NCBI GenBank assembly: GCA_021300015.1
Contig: JAJTFB010000084.1
Span: forward strand, 1-40,716
Direction: 5' to 3'
From: Pirellula sp.
GTDB lineage: Bacteria > Planctomycetota > Planctomycetia > Pirellulales > Pirellulaceae
Length of the DNA: 40,716 bases
Shown piece by piece: positions 24,753 through 33,538 of the stretch. The stretch's first letter is position 1, and every line of letters starts with the position of its first letter. A program made the position numbers and the translations under genes. The notes beneath the pieces were generated by a model, which saw nothing but the letters and a program-made list of their open reading frames with translations, was not told where the DNA came from and did not search any database.

Positions 24753-26148
24753 TCCAATGACTCCACCTTCAGATCTTCGACATCTTCGATTGCCATTTCC
24801 ACCCAAGGGACTTGGAACCTCGTGTCCCCATCGAGTGGGTCATGCAGATCGATCGACTGGGCTCCTTGGCCGAGTTCCAAACCGGCTTGTCGGGCCATGG
24901 CGAGCCAAAAGGAGAGCGTTTCTAGGTCGTGTGTAGGACGGATGGCTTTTGCCAATTGGCCGATGGTGAGTTTTTGGCCGTCTTGTTTAAGGATTTCCAA
25001 GGTGTTTCTGAAGACTGCCTCGCGATTCATGGCACGATAGGCTTGCCAGAACTCGTCCCCCATGCCAGCCGGATCCGCATAGTTTTCATCGAGTTCGAGT
25101 TGACTCACCGAGTCACTTTCGATTTGTTTCGGGAGTAGGCGCTCGATGAGAGGTAGATTACCCGAGGAGATTGCAATCGGAGGCAACGGGCTATCGGTCC
25201 TGCGAATTTTTTGCGATTGCCAATCGAGTTCAAGGGCGGCTTGAAAGATCTCTTGGAGCAGGGCCCCGACGCGCAGTTGTTCGTTGGCCAATCCTGACTT
25301 GAGAAAACCGCGGACGTCGCGTTCGCTGTGCGATCGCGCTTGGATGACTCGTTCGGATTCATAGACGAGTCGCGAGACGAGTTGCTTGAGCTCTGCTTTT
25401 TGCTTTCTGGAAAGCGCTTTGTCGGAATTCCCATTTTCGAGGATTGACCGGATTCGGGACTTCATGTCATGGAGCTCCGAGGACTTGACGAGCTGAGCGT
25501 AAAAGCTCTCGAAGACTTGGCCTTCGACGGTCTGGACGAGTTGTTCGTGTCCGTTGAGGAGTTCGTCGACGATTTGTCCTCGGTTTTGGTTTTCCGAGAT
25601 GATCCGTTGCCTCAGTTGGCGATCGGCTTGGCGATAGGAGTCCTCGACACGTCGAAAGTCGGCTTGAAGGCTCATAGCCAACTGGTACACCTCTCGAATC
25701 CCCTCTTCGGCTTGTTTCCCATCGAGCACATCGAACACGCCGGTTCGGACCGCTTGGAGTTCGATAGCTAGAAGTTCCATACGAGCTTGGATCGCACGCT
25801 CTCGGTCCTTTTGGCTGCGGCTGAGTTGGACTTCGAGCAACTCGATGGCACGTTGAACAGTAGCCAGCCGCGATGCGGTGGAGGTCATCGAATGGTCTTC
25901 GAGCGAGTCGAGGAATAGCAACGCTCTTTGAAATGCATCGGTGGCAAGAATTTTGCCTCGTTGGCATAATCGGCGAAGACCGTAGCGAGACGTTCGACGG
26001 CCTCCTCGAGGACTACGCCCCCTGGGCTCGAGTCGATCAAGCTCTTGAGGCTTGCGAGAATCAGCGGGCCCTTGGGGGAAGCTAGTAAGGACCAGGCCGG
26101 ATGGTTTCGACGGAGCGAAATGTATTTCGATACGGTTTCTCGCGCCAT
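24749..26148 (-). pseudogene. jetA: Wadjet kleisin subunit JetA (DUF3375), interrupted by a frameshift
   Basis: The MukF-like kleisin of type I Wadjet. The ATG at 26148 starts MARETVSKYISLRRNHPAW, matching the N-terminal winged-helix segment of DUF3375, and stays open to a stop at 25885. From about 25950 the homologous protein continues in the -1 frame: KILATDAFQRALLFLDSLED, then TASRLATVQRAIELLE, a long coiled coil, and a C-terminal winged helix to 24749. The crossover is at an A4 run on the coding strand (T4 at 25951-25954 on the plus strand). One added A, or a -1 slip on AAAA, would restore a protein of ~465 residues, normal for JetA. The second part has no start codon with a good ribosome-binding site near the junction. 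This is either a true frameshift, a homopolymer sequencing error or, less likely, programmed slippage. Confidence 0.85.
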
Positions 26149-26224
26149 GAAATTACGATACGAACAAGGTAGATATCGGTCTTGTGGTGGTTTTTCGGTC
26201 TCCTATCAGATTCCTACAGATGCG

Positions 26225-26238
26225 TGTTGATTTCAACA
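26225..26238. promoter_or_regulatory. Palindrome upstream of jetA (possible operator)
   Basis: TGTTGA-TT-TCAACA is a perfect 6-bp-arm palindrome about 77 bp before the jetA start. On the minus strand it contains TTGAAA, usable as a -35 element. It lies in the only intergenic gap (26149-26299) from which the whole jetABCD unit can be transcribed, so a repressor site is conceivable. The arms are short. Confidence 0.3.
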
Positions 26239-26299
26239 GATCGCTTAAGGGATAGCCGATTTTTAGGTCGTTTTCAGAGAAATTTCTCGATCCGAGGGA

Positions 26300-26722
26300 T
26301 CATTCCCAGCGTTGGCCTCGCCCCTGTTTCTTCTCACCGGTAAGCTTCTTTTCGGACAATCGCCGACGCCTTGCCCCAGCACTGGGCTTGGTCTCCTTGC
26401 GCACGACAACAGGCTTCATCGCTTCGAGAACCAAACCCCGAAGCAGATCGCGGCAAGCTTGCAAGTTCCGCGACTGCTCGCGATGGACTTGGCAATGGAT
26501 CTTCAAGAAACCTTCATCGTTGATCCTCGATGCAGCCATGGCCTTCAGACGCATCAGAGCCATCGGAAAAAGGGCCTGGGTTTGATTCAAATCCCAGATC
26601 AACGTCGCCTTGGAGTTGACTTTATTGACATTCTGACCTCCAGGCCCACCGCTGCGAGAATAAACCGCTTGCAGTTCGGTTGCAGGAATCGTCAAATAGT
26701 GGGTAATGCTAAGGTCTTCCAT
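26300..26722 (-). CDS. arfB: Peptidyl-tRNA hydrolase ArfB (ribosome rescue factor)
   Basis: A 140-residue release-factor-like hydrolase that frees stalled ribosomes by entering the A site and cleaving peptidyl-tRNA. The catalytic GGQ is at residues ~28-30 in SGGPGGQNVNKVNSKATL, the standard RF-1 domain context. The C-terminal tail is strongly basic (RRRRLSEKKLTGEKKQGRGQ), as required for insertion into the mRNA channel. The short length and lack of a stop-codon recognition domain distinguish it from RF1/RF2. It stands alone, divergent from the beta-propeller gene. Confidence 0.93.
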   Translation of the reverse strand: MEDLSITHYLTIPATELQAVYSRSGGPGGQNVNKVNSKATLIWDLNQTQALFPMALMRLKAMAASRINDEGFLKIHCQVHREQSRNLQACRDLLRGLVLEAMKPVVVRKETKPSAGARRRRLSEKKLTGEKKQGRGQRWE

Positions 26723-26745
26723 GGTTCTTCATAAGGTAACGGTTC

Positions 26746-28236
26746 ATGCGAGTATTGGCGACAAGTCCGATCCGAATTTTCAGCCCCAGGCTCGCGCTCG
26801 CGGTGCTGGGAATCCTCGGCTCGCTGGCCATTTCTTGGGGACCTCAAAACGCCCTGGTCCAAGAGACTCTCGGCCAAGAGACTCTGAGCCAAGAGTCCGA
26901 TCCAACCGAGAAGCTCTCGTTATGGACACGCACCAAAGGGTCAGACTGGCCTCGAATGCTCGGGGTTCACTACGATTCGAAAAATTCAGAAACAGGGATC
27001 CTGACCCAATGGCCCAAGGATGGACTTCGAATCGTCTGGCATGAAAAAATTGGGACCGGATACGGAAACGGAGTCGCGGCCCTTGGCCGTTGGCTTCAAT
27101 TCGATCGCCATGGAAACGTTGAAAGACTCTCATGCTACGAAGCCCAAACCGGCAAGTTCCTCTGGAAGTGGGAGGCAAGCGTCGTCTACCAAGACGCCTA
27201 CGGATACAACGATGGACCTCGATCTAGCCCGATCGTCGATGGGCGGTATGTGTATGTCTACGGTGTGGCCGGCAGGATTGCGTGCGTCGATATCGCAACC
27301 GGCAAAGAGCTTTGGCAGAGAAACCTCAGCAATGACTACAGCGTCGTACCAAACTTCTTCGGGGTTGGAGCCAGTCCCCTGGTTTACAAGGACTTGCTCA
27401 TCGCCATGGTCGGCGGAAGTCCCAAGCGAGGTTTCTTTTCCCGTTCTGCAACGATCAACGATATGCCCAGTGCTAAGCCCGATGGAACGGGGATGATCGC
27501 ATTGGACAAACGGACCGGCAAGGAGGTCTATCGAGTTGGGAATTATCTAGCCAGCTACTCAGCGCCGATCATCGCGAAACTGCACGGCGAGGATTACTGC
27601 GTTAGTCTCATGCGAGAGGGATTGTTGATTTTCCGCGCCAAGGACGGAACGGGAGAACAGTTTTTTCCGTTTCGGGCCGCAACGCTCGAAAGTGTCAATG
27701 CAGCCAGTCCGGTGGTGCACGACAATAAGATCTTCATCTCGGAAGCCTACGAGATCGGCAGCGCAATGCTGGAGTTCACCGGCTCGGAGCTTAAGCTCCT
27801 TTGGCGCGACGAAGGAATGCGATCGAGTCAATCGATGCGAACCCACTGGACCACACCCCTACTGCATGAGAATCGCCTGTATGCCAGCAGCGGACGCAAC
27901 CCGACCGATACCGATATTCGCTGCATCGAGCTTCAAGGAAACCAGCCCCCAAAAACCGTCTGGAGCCAACGCAATCGCGATCGTGGTACTGGCATGATCG
28001 TCGATTCGCACTGGCTCTGGCTCGGCGAAAACGGCAAATTGCATCTCCTGAGGCTCGGTTCCGACACGCACGAGGTCGTCGCGGAGATGGACCTCCAATT
28101 GAAACCGCAACCAGGCTCGAAAGAACCTATATTAAACCCCCCGAGCTGGGCCCCTCCGGTCCTCTCGCATGGTCTGCTGTTTGTCAGAGGAAGCGACCGA
28201 ATCATCTGCTTGGAACTCATCCCTGAATCGAATTGA
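26746..28236 (+). CDS. Secreted PQQ-type beta-propeller protein
   Basis: A 496-residue exported protein. The N-terminal basic residues precede a hydrophobic segment (LALAVLGILGSLAISWG, ~17-33), followed by a small repeat LVQETLGQETLSQES. The mature part opens DWPRMLGVHYDSKNSE, a relative of the WPxWRGxxxDGxS start of planctomycete PQQ-repeat proteins. It then shows blades such as CYEAQTGKFLWKWEA and CVDIATGKELWQRNL, each with the xxTGKxLW pattern. These proteins are usually scaffolds and often lack PQQ. The gene ends 9 bp before the EutBC fusion, so the two are co-transcribed. A role in handling the same substrate is inferred only from position. Confidence 0.85.
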   Translation: MRVLATSPIRIFSPRLALAVLGILGSLAISWGPQNALVQETLGQETLSQESDPTEKLSLWTRTKGSDWPRMLGVHYDSKNSETGILTQWPKDGLRIVWHEKIGTGYGNGVAALGRWLQFDRHGNVERLSCYEAQTGKFLWKWEASVVYQDAYGYNDGPRSSPIVDGRYVYVYGVAGRIACVDIATGKELWQRNLSNDYSVVPNFFGVGASPLVYKDLLIAMVGGSPKRGFFSRSATINDMPSAKPDGTGMIALDKRTGKEVYRVGNYLASYSAPIIAKLHGEDYCVSLMREGLLIFRAKDGTGEQFFPFRAATLESVNAASPVVHDNKIFISEAYEIGSAMLEFTGSELKLLWRDEGMRSSQSMRTHWTTPLLHENRLYASSGRNPTDTDIRCIELQGNQPPKTVWSQRNRDRGTGMIVDSHWLWLGENGKLHLLRLGSDTHEVVAEMDLQLKPQPGSKEPILNPPSWAPPVLSHGLLFVRGSDRIICLELIPESN

Positions 28237-28245
28237 CCAAAGACT

Positions 28246-30561
28246 ATGAGACCTCCGCGCATCGGACTGACACGACGTAAGATATTGCAGACTGGAATGT
28301 TTGCTGGCATGGCAAGCTGCATCGGTCTGGACGCAGCAGCACAGGACCCGCCCAGTGGACCCTCGGTGCAGAATTTGCCAGAAGGCTTGGAAAACGAGGA
28401 TCTCATCGCCTACGTCCACCGCATCGCAGGAGGCTGGGATGTCGATTGGTACCGCCGCGTTCTGGGGGCAGCCAACGAATACAAAGAAGGGGACGAGATC
28501 CTTGGAGTGTCGGCTCGTACACCCGCTGAGCGGCAATTGGCTCGCAAACTCCTTGAGCAAACCACCTTAGAGCAGATCGATTCCCATCGACCCTTTGAAG
28601 ACAAAATGCTCTCGGCGCTTGGGTTGGCACAAGCCAAAACGCAGACCCAACAGATCCAAGCCTGGAAACTGGCAGAGCTCAAGGCGTTTCTACTCGAGCA
28701 AAGCGAGGAGGAAATCCACGCGATTCGCCCTGGATTGTCGAGCGATTCGATCGCATGCGTGGTCAAGCTCATGAGCAATCAGGAGTTGATCGAAGTCGGC
28801 CGAAAGGTATTCAATCCGCTTCCTGGCTCTCAGCTAGGATCCCAAGGGTACATGGGTGCGCGAATCCAACCAAATTCGCCAACAGATCATCCCGATGATA
28901 TTCGCTGGCAGGTATTCAATGCATTCGCATATGCTGTTGGCGATGTTCTTGTGGGAACGAATCCCGTGTCGAGCGAACCGGACTCCGTCGCCCTGGTCGA
29001 ATCAACGCTTAAAGAGATCCTCGATACCTTCGAAATCAGTTCGACAATTCCTCACTGCGTTTTGGCGCATATAGACATTCAAGCGGCATTGGAACACTCG
29101 CAACCCGGGTCGACCGCGCTTTGGTTTCAGAGCATCGCAGGATCCGATGCAGCCAATGCAACATTCGACGTGACGGTCGATAAACTTTTGCAACACGCAA
29201 AAAACAAACAGGGTAAGTTCGGTTTGTATTTCGAGACGGGCCAAGGAGCCGATTTCACCAATGGCCATGGGTTTGGGACCGACATGATCATCCATGAGTC
29301 TCGCAAATACGGACTAGCGAGAAGCTTGAGCCAAACATTGACTCTGTCCAGGCAACAGCGGGGTGAAAGTTCCGAGCCATGGGTTCACCTCAACGACGTT
29401 GCTGGTTTCATCGGACCAGAAGTATTTCGCAATCGAGAACAGCTCGTGCGATGTTGCCTCGAGGACATCGTCATGGGTAAATTGCACGGATTGATGATCG
29501 GACTGGATATCTGTACGACTCTCCACATGGATGTGACACTCGATGATTTGGGATGGTGCATCGATCAAATCATGCCCGCGAATCCCGGATATTTGATGGC
29601 CTTGCCAACCCGCATCGATCCCATGCTCGGATACCTGACGACCGGCTACCACGACCATGTTCGGATCCGCGAAAAATTTGGTTATCGTGTCAACGATGCG
29701 ATGTGGGACTTTTATAAGCGACTAGGCGTGATCGATCCGCAAGGACAACCTACCGAACATTTTGGCGATCCAGCTTGGGTGTATCTAGCCTACTGCCGAC
29801 GACGCTCGGATGAGCGATCCGACGGAGAGATTCTCGCAGAGGCCAAGGATCGCATCGCACAGGTTCGCCAACGAGGAGTATTTATCTCCGAAGGCTACGC
29901 AGAGGATATATCCGAGCTTCCCAAAGATTTAGACCTGCACATCCATCGAATTTACGAAGACGCAAAGAAATGCATCTGGGCGGAACTACCCGAAGGCTTC
30001 GAAACGACAATCCAAGGAGCCGTTCCGATACAAACCCTTTCGGTCAATCGCAATGACTACATCCTACATCCTGTTACCGGTGAGCAATTGCATCCGGATT
30101 CCGTTCGCAAGCTGGAGCGATTAAGGGACCAACACGCCGATCGCTACGACACAATCTTGGTTTTATCCGATGGACTCAATGCATTGGCCAACAGTTCAAG
30201 CCAGCAGGCGAAAGAGCTCATCGATGATCTGCGAAACGAGCTCGCTAAAGACGGCAGAAAATTGGCTCCTGAAGTATTGGTCATCCGATCCGGACGCGTT
30301 CGGGCCGGCTATCGGATTGGCGAGAGAATGTTTCGCTCCAGAGAAGGCCGGATGCAGATCCTGCATATCGTCGGGGAGCGACCCGGCAGCGGACATCGCA
30401 CGCTATCGATCTACATCACCAGTGCCCAGGGAGAGGACTGGAGCGTCGAATCGAAGGTCGACCACAACATCACTCGGGTCGTATCGGGCATCGCGCACAC
30501 GGCACTTGAGCCGAGCCTTGGCGCCCAAGCCGCTGCGAGGATTCTTCGCACTTTTGTTTAA
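28246..30561 (+). CDS. eutBC: EutB-EutC fused ethanolamine ammonia-lyase with twin-arginine signal
   Basis: A 771-residue fusion of the large and small subunits of the adenosylcobalamin enzyme that converts ethanolamine to acetaldehyde and ammonia. The EutB part (~45-530) keeps the substrate residues of the E. coli enzyme: R206 and Q208 in ARIQPNSPTD, N239 in VGTNPV, E330 in FETGQG, D421 in GLDICTT. VAGFIGPE and MGKLHGL are also typical. The EutC part (~560-771) shows ILVLSDGLNA, VLVIRSGRVRAGYRIGE and HIVGERPGSG. The N-terminus TRRKILQTGMFAGMASC is a good Tat signal, with a possible lipobox at Cys25. Usual EutB/EutC are separate and cytoplasmic, often in a microcompartment; no other eut gene is here. 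The fusion is clear, export is predicted, and ethanolamine as substrate is inferred from the conserved residues. Confidence 0.85.
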   Translation: MRPPRIGLTRRKILQTGMFAGMASCIGLDAAAQDPPSGPSVQNLPEGLENEDLIAYVHRIAGGWDVDWYRRVLGAANEYKEGDEILGVSARTPAERQLARKLLEQTTLEQIDSHRPFEDKMLSALGLAQAKTQTQQIQAWKLAELKAFLLEQSEEEIHAIRPGLSSDSIACVVKLMSNQELIEVGRKVFNPLPGSQLGSQGYMGARIQPNSPTDHPDDIRWQVFNAFAYAVGDVLVGTNPVSSEPDSVALVESTLKEILDTFEISSTIPHCVLAHIDIQAALEHSQPGSTALWFQSIAGSDAANATFDVTVDKLLQHAKNKQGKFGLYFETGQGADFTNGHGFGTDMIIHESRKYGLARSLSQTLTLSRQQRGESSEPWVHLNDVAGFIGPEVFRNREQLVRCCLEDIVMGKLHGLMIGLDICTTLHMDVTLDDLGWCIDQIMPANPGYLMALPTRIDPMLGYLTTGYHDHVRIREKFGYRVNDAMWDFYKRLGVIDPQGQPTEHFGDPAWVYLAYCRRRSDERSDGEILAEAKDRIAQVRQRGVFISEGYAEDISELPKDLDLHIHRIYEDAKKCIWAELPEGFETTIQGAVPIQTLSVNRNDYILHPVTGEQLHPDSVRKLERLRDQHADRYDTILVLSDGLNALANSSSQQAKELIDDLRNELAKDGRKLAPEVLVIRSGRVRAGYRIGERMFRSREGRMQILHIVGERPGSGHRTLSIYITSAQGEDWSVESKVDHNITRVVSGIAHTALEPSLGAQAAARILRTFV

Positions 30562-30791
30562 TCCGGGGTTACTCAAGGCAACCGAGGAACCCTCTAGGAT
30601 AAGAAGGTCAGCACGCCCCCGCCTGAACCTGCTTCGATTCGTCGCATTGCATTTTAGCCTTTTCCGGAGGATTCCATTGGATCGATAGGCCTCGGCTTCG
30701 ATAAAATGAAGGGATAGCACACGATCCAGAAGATCGCCCAGAAGATCGCTTGCGGCAAATCACTCGAACCTAGATAGGGAGGGTAAGGACC

Positions 30792-32063
30792 ATGCTGCGA
30801 ATGCTCCGTTTTTGGTTAGGAGCCACGATTTTATCGGGCTCAACAGCTTACGATGCGCTCGGGCAGGATAGCTTCGACCTGCCTCCCATCCGATACTCCG
30901 AGAGTCTTTCAAAGGATCCTGTCGCTCTCTTGGGGCGAAAAATACAACGCGGCGAACTCGTTCTACCTCAGGACTCCCAGTTCGGCGTATTGCCCGGTTT
31001 GCTCAAAGAACTCAACGTGCCCGTCGAGTCCCAAGTGCTGGTGTTCTCCAAGACGAGTTTGCAGATCCATAAGATCTCTCCGTCGAACCCGCGAGCTCTG
31101 TATTTCAACGATTCGGTTTACGTCGGCTATGTTCCGGGCAGTTCCATCCTAGAGCTAGCGGCCAACGACCCAGACTTGGGCGCCGTTTTCTACACGTTGG
31201 ATTTCGCGCCCCCCAAAGAAGCTAGCCAAGGGGTTCAATTGGTGCGAGATCGAGGCCAGTGCCTCAGTTGCCATGCAACAAGCCGCACCGAAAACGTGCC
31301 TGGATACCTGGTCCGCTCGATTTATCCAGATGCCTCCGGCAGGCCTCGCACTGGGACAAGCAGTTACACCACCGATTACCGAAGCCTTTTCCAGACACGT
31401 TGGGGTGGCTGGTACGTCACCGGTACGCATGGACAAATGCGCCACCTGGGAAATGCTTTTGCTTTGGACCGAAGCGACCCTCAAAAGATGGATCTCGAAG
31501 CGGGTGCAAACCGGTCGGAATTGCCCTCAAGGGTTCAGCGCGAACTTCATCTTCAACCCCATAGCGACCTGGTCGCACTGATGGTACTCGAGCACCAGAT
31601 TCGCGTCCATAATCTGATCACCAAAGCCAATTACGAAGCCCGGCAAGCCATCGCGATGGATGTTTCGATGAACCAAGCTCTCGGACGAGACTCAGGACAT
31701 CGCAGCGAAAGCACACAAAGACGCATTCAAAGCGCTGCAAGCTCGCTAGCCGATGCCATTTTGATGCGAAACGAATCGCCCCTTGAACAAGTCGTGCAGG
31801 GAACCAGTTCCTTTGCCGAGGTGTTTGCTAGCCTAGGACCCAGGGACTCGCAGAATCGCTCGCTCCGACAGTTCGATCTACACACACGGCTGTTTCGCCA
31901 TCGACTTTCGTACTTGATCTACACCCCAGAGTTCCAAGCGTTACCCAAAGATATCCTAGGACCGCTCCGAGAACATCTCCAAGAAACGCTTCGGACCGAC
32001 GAGTATCGAGCCGAACGAGAGATCCTCGAAGCTACCTTGCCAGGATGGCTATCGGCTAGCTAG
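30792..32063 (+). CDS. Secreted c-type heme protein (single CxxCH)
   Basis: A 423-residue exported protein. The N-terminus MLRMLRFWLGATILSGSTAYDALGQ is a signal peptide, and GGGAGGGT-like purines precede the ATG. One heme c motif, CLSCHATS, lies at residues ~157-161, in a context RTENVPGYLVRSIYPDASGRP. Before it is a domain with ALYFNDSVYVGYVPG and after it an Arg/His-rich helical part (LEHQIRVHNLITKANYEARQA). This layout recurs in planctomycete proteins of unknown function; an electron-transfer or oxidase role is inferred from the heme. It follows eutBC after 230 bp in the same direction and is convergent with the MFS gene. Confidence 0.75.
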   Translation: MLRMLRFWLGATILSGSTAYDALGQDSFDLPPIRYSESLSKDPVALLGRKIQRGELVLPQDSQFGVLPGLLKELNVPVESQVLVFSKTSLQIHKISPSNPRALYFNDSVYVGYVPGSSILELAANDPDLGAVFYTLDFAPPKEASQGVQLVRDRGQCLSCHATSRTENVPGYLVRSIYPDASGRPRTGTSSYTTDYRSLFQTRWGGWYVTGTHGQMRHLGNAFALDRSDPQKMDLEAGANRSELPSRVQRELHLQPHSDLVALMVLEHQIRVHNLITKANYEARQAIAMDVSMNQALGRDSGHRSESTQRRIQSAASSLADAILMRNESPLEQVVQGTSSFAEVFASLGPRDSQNRSLRQFDLHTRLFRHRLSYLIYTPEFQALPKDILGPLREHLQETLRTDEYRAEREILEATLPGWLSAS

Positions 32064-32066
32064 CGA

Positions 32067-33479
32067 TCACTCGGGCAATGGCCGATCTTTGGTCTCGGGA
32101 AGGAACACAAGTGCGATCAGGCCGATGAGGAAAAAGACACTCATGTAGGTGCATGCATCGCGGAAGGCTTGGAGCTTGACCTCCGCCGTCGCACCTTGAG
32201 GTATTAACCCATTTTGCAACGCCCCGAGCGTGATCGGTCCCGAGGCGGCCACATAGCGGCCGACGTTGTAACAGAAACTCGTGCCGGTGCTCCTTAGTCG
32301 CGTCGGGAACAACTCGGGCAGATAGACCGCAAAGCCAGCAAAGAGAGCCAATTGGAAAAAACCCATTACGCCGCTAAGCCAGATCGTGGACCAGGTGCCA
32401 TCGAAGGTCCGGAAAAACAGAATGGTCGCTCCCATCGCGGCGATGAATCCGATGGCGAACGCTTTCTTGCGACCGATGCGTTGGCACAAGTAGGTGAAGG
32501 CAAGCATTCCGAAAAACGCACCGGTGTTTTGGATGATGCCATTGATCCCGCGAAACGTCGACTGTGCGGATTTGATCACCGCAGGATCGACGTCGGGATT
32601 CTCCTTTTTCATATTCAATTCGATCACTCCATTGATCAGCTCGGGAGCGAAAAAACCGATCCCCCAAACACCCACAACTCCCGCGATGCACAGAAGCAAA
32701 CCACCGATGGCCGACTTCCGCCATGTGGAATCCCCGAGCAGTTCGCTGTAAGATCCAAACTTCACCCCCGTGAGCTTTCCTTCCTCTCGAGCCCTGACCC
32801 ACTTCTCAGGCTCTTTGAGTCGCCATTGGATAAACACGCACAAGAATGCGGGCAAGGCTCCAAAGAGGAACATGATTTTCCAGCCGAGGCTCGGGTCGAT
32901 GGTGCCTGAAGCACCGAGTTTGCCGACGGCGATGCTCATGAGCCCAGCAGTGATATTCCCAATCGCCGAAAGGGCCTGAAGCAATCCTAAGGCGGGTGTT
33001 CTAGAGCGCTCGGGCAGACTGTCGGCGACCAAGGCGACCGCCAATCCAAACACTCCGCCGACCCCCATACCGGTGATGAAACGGTAGATAAAAAAGTCGA
33101 CCCAGCCAGTCGAAAACGCACTCAATCCCGTACAAAGCGAGTACATCAGCACGGTGATTGCCAAGGTCCGAGCGCGTCCGATCCGATCGCCGATCGCTCC
33201 AAAAATCAGACCTCCAGTCGCCCAACCGATCATGAAGACCGAAGTCGAATACGCAGCATACTGGATAACAATCGACATCTCCGTCGTTTTGGGAAGGAGC
33301 GCCTTGAGTGCATCCTGACGAGCCAGGATGAAGACTTGTTGGTCCAGGCAATCGAAGACCCAAGCCATCGAGGCCATGGCAAAGACGAACCAGTGGTAGG
33401 ACGTCAAACCTTTCCACCATGGTTGCTGGCCCTCGGATTGCTGGTCCAGGTCGGCGGAGGAGGTAGGAGTATAACCCAA
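32067..33479 (-). CDS. MFS metabolite transporter (sugar/acid:H+ symporter type)
   Basis: An inner-membrane permease of ~470 residues with 12 expected helices. The first is around SYHWFVFAMASMAWVFDCLD, followed by motif A GGLIFGAIGDRIGRARTL between helices 2 and 3, and a second half with a related loop, YLCQRIGRKKAF. The DCLDQQ at the end of helix 1 resembles aromatic-acid/sialate-type symporters of the metabolite:H+ family. The start is uncertain: the TTG at 33479 has a weak GGGA site upstream, a TTG at 33536 has none, and longer versions would overlap the PQQ gene. The substrate is unknown. It follows the 33539-34903 gene on the same strand with a 59-bp gap and is probably co-transcribed. 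Confidence 0.82.
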   Translation of the reverse strand: MGYTPTSSADLDQQSEGQQPWWKGLTSYHWFVFAMASMAWVFDCLDQQVFILARQDALKALLPKTTEMSIVIQYAAYSTSVFMIGWATGGLIFGAIGDRIGRARTLAITVLMYSLCTGLSAFSTGWVDFFIYRFITGMGVGGVFGLAVALVADSLPERSRTPALGLLQALSAIGNITAGLMSIAVGKLGASGTIDPSLGWKIMFLFGALPAFLCVFIQWRLKEPEKWVRAREEGKLTGVKFGSYSELLGDSTWRKSAIGGLLLCIAGVVGVWGIGFFAPELINGVIELNMKKENPDVDPAVIKSAQSTFRGINGIIQNTGAFFGMLAFTYLCQRIGRKKAFAIGFIAAMGATILFFRTFDGTWSTIWLSGVMGFFQLALFAGFAVYLPELFPTRLRSTGTSFCYNVGRYVAASGPITLGALQNGLIPQGATAEVKLQAFRDACTYMSVFFLIGLIALVFLPETKDRPLPE

Positions 33480-33538
33480 AAAACAGGTCCCGTTCGATTC
33501 ACGGGCTCTGTCCTTACCAAAGTCACTTTTTGCCAAAG

